Origin: Pseudomonas vranovensis DSM 16006
GTDB taxonomy: Bacteria; Pseudomonadota; Gammaproteobacteria; Pseudomonadales; Pseudomonadaceae
DNA: 64,000 nucleotides
Direction: 5' to 3'
NCBI RefSeq assembly: GCF_000425805.1
Contig: NZ_AUED01000021.1
Location: 1 to 64,000 of the forward strand
The notes beneath the pieces are model-generated. The model saw only the letters and a program-made list of their open reading frames with translations. It had not been told where the DNA came from and ran no database searches. Every line of letters starts with the position of its first letter. Positions within the stretch are counted from its first letter, which is position 1. Both the position numbers and the translations under genes were made by a program. Shown piece after piece: positions 18,062-27,099 of the stretch.

Positions 18062-19393
18062 TTACGGCTTACGCTTGCGCGGCCCGGTGTTAAAAGTCGG
18101 CACCTTGCGTACCGGCTTGGCCGCAGGCGTTGCCGCCGGCGCATCGCCGCTGTCCATCCAGCGGCCCAGGCTGCGCTTGCTGCTGCTTTCCTTGGGCTTT
18201 TTCGGTTTCTTCGGTTTCTTCAGCACCTGGCCGCTGGCATCGGTCATCGGCACCTTGTGATCAGGGATGAAATCCGGCTCTTCATGACGCGGCAAGGTCT
18301 TGCGGGTCAGGGTCTCGATTGCCGAAAGTAACTGCACTTCATCGGCGCACACCAGCGATATTGCCTCACCCGTGTTACCGGCGCGACCCGTACGGCCGAT
18401 GCGGTGGATGTAGTCTTCAGCCACGATCGGCAGATCGAAGTTGACCACCAAGGGCAGGTCGTCGATATCCAGGCCGCGGGCTGCCACATCGGTAGCCACC
18501 AGGATCTGGATCTCACGGGCCTTGAAGCTGTCCAGCGCACGCTGGCGGGTAGCCTGGGGCTTGTCACCATGAATGCCATCGGCATTGACACCCTGGCCAC
18601 GCAGGCGCTCGACCAGTTGATCGACGCCGTTACGGGTCTTGGCGAACACCAGCACCTGCTTCCAGCGCTGCTTGCGCAGCAGGTGGCTGAACAGCTCCGG
18701 CTTGCGCTTCTTGTCCACCGGTACGATCCACTGCTTGACGGTGCTGGCGGTAACGTTGCGCGGGCTGACTTCGATGCTCAGCGGATCGTTGAGCGTCTGC
18801 CCGGCCAGTTGGCGAATTTCGTCGGAGAAGGTCGCCGAGAACAGCAAGGTCTGGCGACGAACCGGCAGTGCGGCATACACCGCGCGCAGTTCTTCGGCAA
18901 AGCCCAGGTCGAGCATGCGGTCGGCTTCGTCGAGCACCAGGGCCTGCAGCTGGTTGAACTTCACGGCGTTCTGGCGGAACAGGTCGAGCAGGCGGCCCGG
19001 GGTGGCCACCAGCAGGTCGATACCCTTGCGCAGTTTCATCATCTGCGGGTTGATGCTGACCCCGCCATACACGGCGTAGGTGGTCAGTGGCAGGTGCTCG
19101 GCGTATTCGCGGATGTTGCTGTGGACCTGCTCGGCCAGCTCGCGGGTTGGCACCAGCACCAGGGCACGCACCGAGTTGCTGGCGACCTTGGCGCCTTCCA
19201 GGGTCAGGCGCTGCAGCAACGGCAAGGCGAAACCTGCGGTCTTGCCGGTGCCGGTCTGGGCGGCGGCCATCAGGTCGCGGCCGGCCAATACGGCAGGAAT
19301 GGCCTGGGCCTGGACCGGCGTCGGGGTGTTGTAGTCCAGGCGCTCGAGCGCGCGCAGCAAGGGTTCAATCAGGCCGAGTTTGGCGAATGTCAT
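18062..19393 (-). CDS. rhlE: ATP-dependent RNA helicase, DEAD-box, RhlE type
   Basis: A 443-residue DEAD-box RNA helicase that remodels rRNA and mRNA. All core motifs are present: Q motif region (TPTPVQAQAIP), motif I AQTGTGKT, Ia PTRELAEQ, motif II DEAD, motif III SAT, motif V ATDVAARGLDI, motif VI HRIGRTGRAG. The C-terminal 65 residues are a basic low-complexity tail with a KKPKKPKKPK run, a likely RNA tether. I chose ATG 19393 (MTFAKLGL); the longer frame starts too far upstream. The E. coli RhlE assignment is by overall similarity. Confidence 0.9.
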   Translation of the reverse strand: MTFAKLGLIEPLLRALERLDYNTPTPVQAQAIPAVLAGRDLMAAAQTGTGKTAGFALPLLQRLTLEGAKVASNSVRALVLVPTRELAEQVHSNIREYAEHLPLTTYAVYGGVSINPQMMKLRKGIDLLVATPGRLLDLFRQNAVKFNQLQALVLDEADRMLDLGFAEELRAVYAALPVRRQTLLFSATFSDEIRQLAGQTLNDPLSIEVSPRNVTASTVKQWIVPVDKKRKPELFSHLLRKQRWKQVLVFAKTRNGVDQLVERLRGQGVNADGIHGDKPQATRQRALDSFKAREIQILVATDVAARGLDIDDLPLVVNFDLPIVAEDYIHRIGRTGRAGNTGEAISLVCADEVQLLSAIETLTRKTLPRHEEPDFIPDHKVPMTDASGQVLKKPKKPKKPKESSSKRSLGRWMDSGDAPAATPAAKPVRKVPTFNTGPRKRKP

Positions 19394-19468
19394 AGCGGTA
19401 CCGTCAGGGGAGTTCAGCAATGGCGGCAGTTTACCTTGTTCGGCCACCGCCTTCCTGACAAACCTCGA

Positions 19469-20401
19469 TCACTTGCACAGCTCGCCTTGCACCTGGGGTT
19501 GCGGCTTGGCTGCTTCGGCAGCCGGCTTGCGCCACTGCGGCAGACCAATCAACACCACTGCACCGATGATCACTGCCATCGCCACGCACTCTTCAAAACC
19601 GATTTGCTCGCCGGCAAACACGATGCCGAGCATCACCGCCACCGCCGGGTTGACGTAGGCATAGCTGGTGGCCGCCGCCGGACGCACGTGCTTGAGCAGG
19701 TACATGTAGGCGCTGAAGGCCAGGATCGAACCGAAGAACACCAGGTAGGCCAGCGCGCCCCAACCGGCGGCTGTCGGCATCTGGGTCATGCGCTCACCGC
19801 TCAGGGCACTGCCCAGCAACAGCACGACACCGCCCACGAGCATTTCTGCGGCACTGGCCATCGGGCCCTGTGGCAGCGGCAAGGTTTTGCTCCAGACCGA
19901 ACCGAAAGCCCAGGACGCGGCGGCAAACAGGATCAATGCAGCGCCTGCGGGGCTGGCTTGCAGGTTCGACCCAAGGTTGAGCATGGCAATGCCCACCAGG
20001 CCAAGGATGATCCCGGCCCATTCGAGGCGAGTGTTGCGATGGCCCCAGAACAAGCCGAACAGCAAGGTGAACAGCGGCACGGTTGCCACCGCCAGGGCCG
20101 CGACACCCGAGGCCACGCCGGCATGTTCGGCCAGGGTCACACCACCATTGCCACAGCTGAGCAACAGCACCCCGATGATGCCGGCGGCGCGCCATTGCGG
20201 CCAGGTGGGTGCCGGCACACCGCGCCAGCGCAGAAAACCGTACAGCAAGCTACCCGCGATGACGAAGCGCACCCCCGCCATCAGCAGCGGTGGCCAGGAC
20301 TCGACACCAATTCGAATGACCAGGTAGGTCGAACCCCACACCAGGTACAAGGCGAGAAAGGCGCCGATCAGCACCAATGGAAAACGACGAGAGGCAGGCA
20401 T
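19469..20401 (-). CDS. yedA: EamA-family drug/metabolite exporter (YedA-like)
   Basis: A 310-residue inner-membrane protein with ten predicted helices arranged as two EamA repeats (about 8-140 and 155-290). Repeat hallmarks are LYLVWGSTYLVIRIGVESWPP in the first and SYAYVNPAVAVMLGIVFAGEQI in the second. It is close in appearance to YedA of enterobacteria. The start ATG 20401 faces an Lrp-type regulator gene across 153 bases, an arrangement in which the regulator often controls the exporter (for example amino-acid export; inference). Confidence 0.86.
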   Translation of the reverse strand: MPASRRFPLVLIGAFLALYLVWGSTYLVIRIGVESWPPLLMAGVRFVIAGSLLYGFLRWRGVPAPTWPQWRAAGIIGVLLLSCGNGGVTLAEHAGVASGVAALAVATVPLFTLLFGLFWGHRNTRLEWAGIILGLVGIAMLNLGSNLQASPAGAALILFAAASWAFGSVWSKTLPLPQGPMASAAEMLVGGVVLLLGSALSGERMTQMPTAAGWGALAYLVFFGSILAFSAYMYLLKHVRPAAATSYAYVNPAVAVMLGIVFAGEQIGFEECVAMAVIIGAVVLIGLPQWRKPAAEAAKPQPQVQGELCK

Positions 20402-20470
20402 GGGGGGCTCGAGTTTTAATTGTCGGGGGATTAGTTTAGAAAGGCGTGACCGCAAACTTAAGTTACAAAA

Positions 20471-20501
20471 CCTGTTTAAACGGGCAGTACACTTTCGAAA
20501 G
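20471..20501. promoter_or_regulatory. Two palindromes in the yedA-like/Lrp divergent promoter region
   Basis: CCTGTTTAAACGGG (20471-20484, palindromic around GTTTAAAC) and CTTTCGAAAG (20492-20501, perfect) lie between the divergent exporter and Lrp genes, 21 bases from centre to centre. That spacing, two helix turns, is what a dimer-of-dimers regulator such as Lrp could use. Candidate operators only. Confidence 0.4.
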
Positions 20502-20554
20502 CACGTTTCTTCAGGCCCATCACCATTGAATCCAAACCCACTCCCCGGACGCTC

Positions 20555-21013
20555 ATGGACAAGTACGATCGAATGCTGCTTAGCGCCCTTCTGGAAAATG
20601 GCCGCGCCTCTTTTGCCGAGCTTGCGCGCAAGGTCAATCTGTCGGCCCCGGCCGTTGCCGAGCGGGTGGCCAAGCTTGAGGCCAGCGGGGTGATCACCGG
20701 CTACCAGGCCAAGGTCGACCTGGAGAAAATCGGCCTGCCGATCCAGTGCGTGATCGAGCTGCGTCTGGCCAGCCACGGTAACCAGCAGACCTACGAAGAA
20801 CTCACCCAGATCCCGCAATTGACCGAGTGTCATAGGGTAACGGGTGACCCCTGCGTGATCATGCAGGCTGCCGTGGGCTCAATGCCGGAGCTGGAAGAGT
20901 TGATCAACCGGGTTGCCCAGTTCGGTTTCAGCAAGACCTCGATCATCCTCTCCAGCGCGGTAGAGCGGCGCTTGCCGCTGGGCCACCTGGAGCACAACGG
21001 CAAGAAGGCCTAG
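20555..21013 (+). CDS. Lrp/AsnC family transcriptional regulator
   Basis: A 152-residue feast/famine regulator. The N-terminal helix-turn-helix (DKYDRMLLSALLENGRAS, then LSAPAVAERVAKLEASGVI) is followed by the C-terminal RAM ligand-binding domain (ECHRVTGDPCVIMQAAVG). It is divergent from an EamA exporter, the likely target. Its TAG stop shares CTAG with the stop of the convergent exonuclease gene. Effector, probably an amino acid, is unknown. Confidence 0.93.
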   Translation: MDKYDRMLLSALLENGRASFAELARKVNLSAPAVAERVAKLEASGVITGYQAKVDLEKIGLPIQCVIELRLASHGNQQTYEELTQIPQLTECHRVTGDPCVIMQAAVGSMPELEELINRVAQFGFSKTSIILSSAVERRLPLGHLEHNGKKA

Positions 21014-21612
21014 CGGTAGGCCTTCAGGGCTTCGCCAATTTTCGCCGCCGGGACTTTCTGCAGGCTGCAGAACAGCGTGTGGGAAGGCGCACCGATACCC
21101 TGCTCGCGCAGTTGGCCGGCCAGGTGCTGGGCCAGGTTGGCGGCCATTTCGGCATCGGCCATCGCCCGGTGGGCCGTGCCGGTGTCTGGCAGCCCGGCCC
21201 AGCGGGTCAGGGTGCCGAGCTTGTGATTGGGTGCCGACGGCATCAGCCGCCGGGCCAACAGCATCGAGCAGGCAAACCGCTGGCTGCGGCTGCGACCGAT
21301 CTGCGCCAGCTCGTAGTCCCAGAACTTCTGGTCGAACGAGGCGTTGTGCGCGAGCATTGGCGTATCGCCGACGAACTCGGCCACCTCGTTCATCACCCGG
21401 GCAATGGGTGGTGCGCTGCGCAGCATGGCGGTGGTGATGCCGGTCAGGCCGGCGACGAAGGCCGGCACCGCTACGCCTGCATTCATCAGGCTCTGGTACC
21501 GCTCGACAATGCGCCCGCGTTCGAGCATGACCACGGCCACTTCGGTCGCCCGGCAGCCTGCGCCCGGCGAGATGCCGGTGGTTTCAAAGTCGATGACAGC
21601 TATACGTTCCAA
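21010..21612 (-). CDS. 3'-5' exonuclease of the DnaQ (DEDDh) family
   Basis: A 200-residue exonuclease resembling the epsilon proofreading fold. Exo I is VIDFETTG, Exo II AHNASFDQKFWD, Exo III HRAMADAEM, giving the DEDDh metal ligands. It is not dnaQ itself (no polymerase-binding tail) and may act in nucleic-acid turnover. The start is TTG at 21612, with AGAGGT upstream; no ATG fits. It follows the NYN-domain gene by 21 bases on the same strand, so two nucleases are probably co-transcribed. The stop shares CTAG with the convergent Lrp gene. Confidence 0.88.
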   Translation of the reverse strand: MERIAVIDFETTGISPGAGCRATEVAVVMLERGRIVERYQSLMNAGVAVPAFVAGLTGITTAMLRSAPPIARVMNEVAEFVGDTPMLAHNASFDQKFWDYELAQIGRSRSQRFACSMLLARRLMPSAPNHKLGTLTRWAGLPDTGTAHRAMADAEMAANLAQHLAGQLREQGIGAPSHTLFCSLQKVPAAKIGEALKAYR

Positions 21613-21633
21613 AAAAAGCGACCTCTGTAGAAC

Positions 21634-22113
21634 CTAGTGCTTGAGCAGCAAGGCGCCCTCGATGGGCACATAGCGGCTGGCGGCGCGAATCAATGAATTG
21701 GCAGTCAACCCCGGCACGCCGTAGGCCACCGCTTCGATGCCGTGGCGGCTGATGACGCGCTCGAGCAACAAGTCGAAGTCACCATCACCGGATGCCAGGA
21801 CCACCTCGTCGACCCGGGCAGCGGCATCGATTACATCCAGGGTGATCCCCACGTCCCAGTCGCCCTTGGCCGAGCCGTCGCTGCGCTGGATGTAGGGTTT
21901 GAGTTTGACCGTGAAGCCCAGGTTGCGCAGGATCTGCTGAAACTGCTGCTGCTTGCTGTCACCCCGGTCAATGGCATAGGCGACCGCCTCGACGATCTGC
22001 CCGTGCTGGCTGATGTCGGCCCACAGCGCGGCATAGTTGAAATGACAGCCGTAGGCCTGGCGCACGGTGTAATAGAGGTTTTGTACATCGGCGAATACCG
22101 CGATCTTCTTCAC
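21634..22113 (-). CDS. NYN-domain (PIN-like, LabA/DUF88) putative ribonuclease
   Basis: A 159-residue protein with the NYN fold. The acidic catalytic set is visible: FADVQNL at the N-terminus, the KGDWDVGITLDVID segment and VLASGDGDFDLLLE. These place it in the family of metal-dependent RNases/NYN nucleases related to LabA. It begins with GTG 22113 preceded by GAGGA. It lies 21 bases upstream of the exonuclease gene and about 100 bases downstream of the DUF2076 gene. Natural RNA target unknown. Confidence 0.87.
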   Translation of the reverse strand: MKKIAVFADVQNLYYTVRQAYGCHFNYAALWADISQHGQIVEAVAYAIDRGDSKQQQFQQILRNLGFTVKLKPYIQRSDGSAKGDWDVGITLDVIDAAARVDEVVLASGDGDFDLLLERVISRHGIEAVAYGVPGLTANSLIRAASRYVPIEGALLLKH

Positions 22114-22214
22114 CGCTTATCCTCTTGGCGCCACGGCGCTGTTGCCGGCCGCCGCACACCGGGGCCGTTTCGGCGCCCAGTATGCCAGCCTGGAAGCAGT
22201 GCGGGTATGCACGG

Positions 22215-22946
22215 TCAGACGAAGCTGTCGTCACCGTCGAAGAATCCACCGTCGTCGTTGCCGTAATCGGTCTCCATCAGGTCTCCCTGGCCATTGCCAT
22301 AGCCGTTGTCGGCGGTCACGCGCTGATCATCATTACTGCCCCAGCCACCACTGTCGCTGGCAGGAGCCGGTTCTTCCTTGATCACTTCGACCACCTCTTG
22401 AGGTTGCGAATGATGGTTGAACAGGCTGCTGATGCCTTGGGCCAGCATGACGCCGCCAGCCACTCCAGCCGCTGTCTGCAATGCGCCCCCCAAGAAGCTG
22501 CTGGCGCCACCGCGTGCCGAGGAAGCGGGTGCCGCGTTGAAGCCTTGCTGCGGTGCAGAGCCGGCGGGGCTGGATGACCGCGCGGGCTCGCGCCAGCCAC
22601 CGCCCGATGCGGGCTGGACCTGGGGCCGAGCCGCTTGCGGATCGCGGACGCTGCTGCCAAAGATGCTGGAAAGAAAACCACCGCCGCTGTTCGGTGCAGG
22701 GGCCGATGACTGCGCCCTGGCCTGCTGCAGTTCAGCCTGAAGCTGCTTGTTCTGTTCATCCAGACGCTTGAGGGCAGCCTCCTGAACCAGGATTGCCTGG
22801 GCCATGTAGTACGGCGCCGCCGGTTGTTGCTGGAGGTGCTCGGCAATTCGCGCCTGGGCCTGGGCGTCGCGAGGCACGGCCGGGTCTTCGGCTTGCTTGA
22901 GTCGGCCGAACAGGCCATCGATCAGGGTTTGTTCTTCGCTGTTCAT
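22215..22946 (-). CDS. DUF2076-domain protein
   Basis: A 243-residue protein of the DUF2076 family. An N-terminal helical region (MNSEEQTLIDGLFGRLKQAE, then a coiled-coil-like LKRLDEQNKQLQAELQQAR around 58-78) is followed by a Ser/Gly/Ala/Pro-rich linker, a hydrophobic stretch AAGVAGGVMLAQGISSLF (about 160-177), and an acidic Asp/Gly-rich tail. Family members are annotated as possible periplasmic ligand-binding sensors, but no signal peptide is evident here. GAGG precedes ATG 22946. Function unknown. Confidence 0.82.
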   Translation of the reverse strand: MNSEEQTLIDGLFGRLKQAEDPAVPRDAQAQARIAEHLQQQPAAPYYMAQAILVQEAALKRLDEQNKQLQAELQQARAQSSAPAPNSGGGFLSSIFGSSVRDPQAARPQVQPASGGGWREPARSSSPAGSAPQQGFNAAPASSARGGASSFLGGALQTAAGVAGGVMLAQGISSLFNHHSQPQEVVEVIKEEPAPASDSGGWGSNDDQRVTADNGYGNGQGDLMETDYGNDDGGFFDGDDSFV

Positions 22947-23099
22947 GGGCAACCTCATACACGCCGGGAAATTCGAGTGCTTTGAAAATGGGGCGTCTGG
23001 GACGCGGATTCAACACAACTCGGGATGAAACTTTCTTCAGCTTGGAGAGCGGCTGGGCTACAGTTACGCCCTGCTTTTTCTGCCATGCGATGTTGACCG

Positions 23100-23756
23100 A
23101 TGAATCCGCTGAGCGTTTTGCGCGACTCCCTGTATTTTTTCCGCCGCCACCTGACCAGCATCGTGCAGCTGTGCCTGCCGCTGGTGGTGCTCGAAACCCT
23201 GTGTACCCAACTGCTCTACAGCCAGTTGGGCGATAAGCCCTCGCCGGCCTACGGCATGTTGGTCAGCCTGCTGTTCTACCCGATCTACAGCGCTGCGCTG
23301 ATCCTCTACCTCGACACCCGCAGCAACGGCGAAGCACCGCCCAAGCGCGACCTGTTCGCCAGGGCCTTGCAACTGTGGCCGACCCTGGCGTTGCTGATCA
23401 TGATCAGCTCGCTGCTGATCATGGCCGGCGTCGCCCTGTTCGTGCTGCCGGGCATCTGGGTGATGATCAACCTGGTGTTCGCCGAATACCTGCTGGTACT
23501 GCGTGGCCTGCCGGTGATTGCCGCCATGCGCGAGAGTGCGCGCATGACCACGGGTAACTTCTGGCGCATCCTGGTGTGCGTGCTCGCGGTTCTCGCTCCG
23601 CTGTGGCTGATCGACGGCCTGCTGATGATGGCATTCCCCGAACCGCAGGCTGGCGTGCAGTTTGCCCTCGACAGCCTCAACAGCTTCCTGCAGTTGTTCA
23701 GCACCGTGGTGCTGTACCGCTTGTTCATGTTAATCGAGGCCAACGCGACCGCCTGA
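23100..23756 (+). CDS. YciC/UPF0259-like integral membrane protein
   Basis: A 218-residue inner-membrane protein with five or six hydrophobic segments and a conserved VLPGIWVMINLVFAEY motif, followed by AMRESARMTTGNFWRIL. It resembles the YciC family, whose role is undefined. The start codon lies close to a purine-poor leader, so translation initiation looks weak. It is divergent from the DUF2076 gene. Confidence 0.8.
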   Translation: MNPLSVLRDSLYFFRRHLTSIVQLCLPLVVLETLCTQLLYSQLGDKPSPAYGMLVSLLFYPIYSAALILYLDTRSNGEAPPKRDLFARALQLWPTLALLIMISSLLIMAGVALFVLPGIWVMINLVFAEYLLVLRGLPVIAAMRESARMTTGNFWRILVCVLAVLAPLWLIDGLLMMAFPEPQAGVQFALDSLNSFLQLFSTVVLYRLFMLIEANATA

Positions 23757-23891
23757 TCCGCCGCCAGGCAACGATCACTCACCAAGAAAGCCTTCGGCCT
23801 CCAATACCGACTGTCAGGTGCTTATGGTGCGTTTGTGCAGCAAGGCGCTGCTCACCTCGAACCTGACACTCAACGGACAAGGAGTTTCCCC

Positions 23892-24395
23892 ATGGGTGAC
23901 TTTCAAGAAACAACGCTGCGGTCTGATGCGATCGAGTCGTTTCTCGGCAGGATCTACATGCTCGACAAGGGCCGCGAAATCCCCCTGCGCCTCAGCCAGA
24001 CCCGCGATAAGTTCACCTGGGGTTTGACCCCGGAATACGACTGGCTTCAGGCCGGCGGAGCCGAGCCCCCCCCTGTGTTCAATTTCGTCTTTCATTCACA
24101 GAGCGAAAGCCGACTGCACTTCAACATCTTGGGTACCGGTCAGTCTGCTGCCAAGAGACTCGGCAGCAGCCGCAATGGCTACCTGGGCCTGTACGAGCAT
24201 GCCGAGGTCAAGGACTACTGGAAGCTCGAACCGCTGGACTGGCGCGAAAACGATCTGGTTTGCCACTGGCGCGACCACCGGGGACATCGCGTCAATGCCA
24301 TCCCCGACACTCCCCATTACCAGCCTGGCGCCTTTTACCAGTTGAATGTCGAACAAGGCCGGAACTGCGAGTTTCTGGTCAGGCGCATCGGCTGA
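23892..24395 (+). CDS. Hypothetical protein
   Basis: A 167-residue protein I do not recognise. It is hydrophilic, has no signal peptide or membrane segment, and is rich in aromatic and charged residues (WKLEPLDWRENDLVCHWRDHRGH). AAGGAG precedes ATG 23892, which supports translation from here rather than from an upstream ATG at 23835. It is followed by a hairpin and the convergent hrpB. Codon use looks native. No function proposed. Confidence 0.7.
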   Translation: MGDFQETTLRSDAIESFLGRIYMLDKGREIPLRLSQTRDKFTWGLTPEYDWLQAGGAEPPPVFNFVFHSQSESRLHFNILGTGQSAAKRLGSSRNGYLGLYEHAEVKDYWKLEPLDWRENDLVCHWRDHRGHRVNAIPDTPHYQPGAFYQLNVEQGRNCEFLVRRIG

Positions 24396-24415
24396 AGGCA
24401 TTGATCGGCACGCGA

Positions 24416-24438
24416 CCACCAGGCTTGACCCCTGGTGG
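24416..24438. terminator. Hairpin between convergent genes
   Basis: Perfect 8-bp stem CCACCAGG/CCTGGTGG with a 7-base loop, in the 57-base gap between the hypothetical gene and hrpB. No uridine tract follows on either strand, so it may protect 3' ends rather than terminate. Confidence 0.5.
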
Positions 24439-24452
24439 CTGCACTGCAGTTT

Positions 24453-26981
24453 TCAGGTTTTGCGCGGCTTCGCGCGTGCAGTCGCCTCTGCCACCAGCGG
24501 ATCATCCGGCCAGTAGTGCTTTGGATACCGCCCTTTCAAATCCTTCTTCACTTCGGTGTAGGTACTGCGCCAGAAGTTGGCCAGGTCCTGGGTGACCTGC
24601 ACCGGACGACGCGCCGGAGACAACACGTGCAGCAGCACCTGTTGGCGGCCCTGGGCAATACGCGGGGTATCGGCCAGGCCAAACAGCTCCTGCAGACGCA
24701 CGGCCAGAATCGGTGGCGTTTCACTGTAGTCCAGGCGAATGTTTGAACCCGATGGCACACTCAGGTGCGTCGGCGCCCATTCGTCCAGGCGTTGAGGCAG
24801 GGGCCAGGGCAGCAGATTGCGCAAGATCGACGACAGGTCGAGGTGGGCGAAGTGGCTCAAGCGGGTGACTTTGCCCAGGTACGGCTGCAGCCAGTGCGGC
24901 AGTGAAACCAGCAATGCGGCGTCACTCAGGTCGGGCCATTGCGTGCTGTTGCCTGCTTCGAGGTCCAGTTGGCGCAGCAAGGCCACTCGGGCCTGCCATT
25001 GGCGTAGCTCAGGGGTCCACGACAGCAACTCCAGCCCCTTGCGCCGCACCAGCTCCAGCAAGGCCCGGGCGCGGGCATCTTCGTCCAGACCGGTCAATGG
25101 CTCACGGCTGAGCACCAACTCACCGACCTTGCGCTGGCGCTCGGCACGCAGCACATTCTCGCGCTCGTCCCAATCCAGAATGTCGAGGGTGCGCACTTGT
25201 TCGGCCAGCACCCCGTCGAACAACGCCGGGTCGAAGTCAGCGGCGAGATAAATCCGTTCTTCACGCTGCCCTTGGCGGCTGCCCAGGTCGGCAACCACCA
25301 ACCAGGGATGCTTCATCAATGCATCGGGCTCACCAAACTGTGCTGCACGGCCATTGGCCAGACGATATTCACCGCCCCCGGCGCGCCGCTGCTGGGAGAC
25401 CCGGTCGGGGTAGGCAAGCGCCAGCAAAGCGCCCAACCAGCGCGAATGCTCGGGGTCTGCGACCGCTGACCCCGGCTTGCCACGCAGATAGCCGCGATAC
25501 TGCCTGGCCAGTTGCCGGGCACGCTGCACGCCACCCTGCCCGCCCCTTGCCGCACGGGCTTCACCGCTGAGCAGCGCCAGGCGACTGTGCAGGTCGGCGC
25601 CGCCACCGCGCAATAGGTCGCGCTCACCGAGCAACGCGGCCACATCACAGGCCATGTTCGCCAGCCCCAGGTCCTGGCCACGCAACAACAAATGGGCGAT
25701 ACGCGGATGGGCCGGCAGTTCGGCCATGGCCTGACCGTGGGTACTCAGGCTGTACTGGCCGTCGGCCTTGAAGGCACCCAGGCGCTGCAACAGATCCAGT
25801 GCCTGGGTATAGGCGGCTGCAGGCGGCTGATCGAGCCAACGCAACTGCTCTGGCGTCACGCCCCAGCGGGCCAGTTGCAAGGCCAATCCGGCAAGGTCGG
25901 CCTGGAGAATTTCAGCGCTGCCGTAAGCGGCCAGTTGCTCGTGCTGGGCCTCGGACCACAACCGGTAGCACACACCCGGCTCCAGACGTCCCGCCCGCCC
26001 GGCCCGCTGGGTGGCGCTGGCCCGGGAAATCCGCTGGGTGTCGAGCCGGGTCATGCCGCTGCCCGGGTCGAATCGCGGCACTCGCGCCAACCCCGCGTCC
26101 ACTACGACACGAACGCCATTGATGGTCAGGCTGGTCTCGGCGATGTTGGTGGCCAGCACCACCTTGCGTTTACCCGGTGGCGCGGCATCGATGGCGGCGC
26201 GCTGGACGTTGAGGTCCAGCTCGCCATGCAAGGGGCACAATAGAATGTCGGGGCGCTCGCCCAGGGCATCCTGCAGTTGCTGATGCACTCGCCGGATTTC
26301 CGCCTGCCCCGGGAGAAACACCAGCAGGCTGCCGCTTTCGTCGACAACAGCCTGCAACACGGTGTCGACCACCCGTGGCTCGATGAACTCGCCCGGCTGG
26401 AACGGCCGCCCCCAGCGCACATCGACCGGGTACATGCGCCCTTCACTGCTGATCACCGGCGCTGCATCCAGCAGGCTCGACAGGCGTTCGCCTTCGAGAG
26501 TCGCCGACATCAGCAGAATTTTCAGCGGTGGCTCGTCGCGCAGCAATTCACGGCCATTGAGGCTCAGGGCCAGGGCCAGGTCGGCATCCAGGCTGCGCTC
26601 GTGATATTCATCGAAGATCAGCAGGCCGACGCCTTCCAGTGCCGGGTCTGCCTGCAGGCGGCGGGTGAGAATGCCCTCGGTCACCACTTCGATACGGGTC
26701 GTGGGGCCAACCTTGCTGTCCAGCCGGATCCGGTAACCGACGGTCTGCCCGACCTGCTCGCCCAGCTCACTGGCCAACCGCTCGGCCGCCGCGCGAGCCG
26801 CCAATCGACGTGGTTCGAGCATCAGAATGGTCTGGTCGCCCAGCCACGGCTCGTTGAGCAGTGCCAATGGCACGCGGGTTGTCTTGCCGGCGCCGGGTGG
26901 CGCTTCGAGCACGGCTTCGTGGCGCAGGCGCAAGGCATCACGCAAGGCTGGCAGTACGGCATCGATCGGTAATGAATTCAT
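24453..26981 (-). CDS. hrpB: ATP-dependent helicase HrpB
   Basis: An 842-residue DEAH-box helicase of the HrpB/HrpA group. Motif I is APPGAGKTTRVP (about 30-41), motif II DEYHERSLDADL, motif III SATLEG, motif V TNIAETSLT and motif VI QRAGRAGR; the HrpB C-terminal domain is complete through SWTPELRQWQARV and HYWPDDPLVAEATARAK. I chose ATG 26981 (MNSLPID) with GAGG upstream. HrpB's biological role is poorly known, probably RNA remodelling. Stands alone on the minus strand. Confidence 0.94.
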   Translation of the reverse strand: MNSLPIDAVLPALRDALRLRHEAVLEAPPGAGKTTRVPLALLNEPWLGDQTILMLEPRRLAARAAAERLASELGEQVGQTVGYRIRLDSKVGPTTRIEVVTEGILTRRLQADPALEGVGLLIFDEYHERSLDADLALALSLNGRELLRDEPPLKILLMSATLEGERLSSLLDAAPVISSEGRMYPVDVRWGRPFQPGEFIEPRVVDTVLQAVVDESGSLLVFLPGQAEIRRVHQQLQDALGERPDILLCPLHGELDLNVQRAAIDAAPPGKRKVVLATNIAETSLTINGVRVVVDAGLARVPRFDPGSGMTRLDTQRISRASATQRAGRAGRLEPGVCYRLWSEAQHEQLAAYGSAEILQADLAGLALQLARWGVTPEQLRWLDQPPAAAYTQALDLLQRLGAFKADGQYSLSTHGQAMAELPAHPRIAHLLLRGQDLGLANMACDVAALLGERDLLRGGGADLHSRLALLSGEARAARGGQGGVQRARQLARQYRGYLRGKPGSAVADPEHSRWLGALLALAYPDRVSQQRRAGGGEYRLANGRAAQFGEPDALMKHPWLVVADLGSRQGQREERIYLAADFDPALFDGVLAEQVRTLDILDWDERENVLRAERQRKVGELVLSREPLTGLDEDARARALLELVRRKGLELLSWTPELRQWQARVALLRQLDLEAGNSTQWPDLSDAALLVSLPHWLQPYLGKVTRLSHFAHLDLSSILRNLLPWPLPQRLDEWAPTHLSVPSGSNIRLDYSETPPILAVRLQELFGLADTPRIAQGRQQVLLHVLSPARRPVQVTQDLANFWRSTYTEVKKDLKGRYPKHYWPDDPLVAEATARAKPRKT

Positions 26982-27099
26982 GGTGGCCCTCAAACAATGC
27001 GCCGAGTATAACGGCGAACCGAGCCTGCCTTATCATGGTCTTAGCTGTAGATACCGGCTCTTTGCCTGTATCTTTGAGGCCTTCATTCCGGAGATTTCC

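Noticed and set aside
18404..20419. A 671-codon plus-strand open frame over rhlE and the EamA exporter
   Set aside because: It runs antisense through two unmistakable genes and across their gap; composition (Gln/His/Gly-rich) is typical of antisense reading in this GC range.
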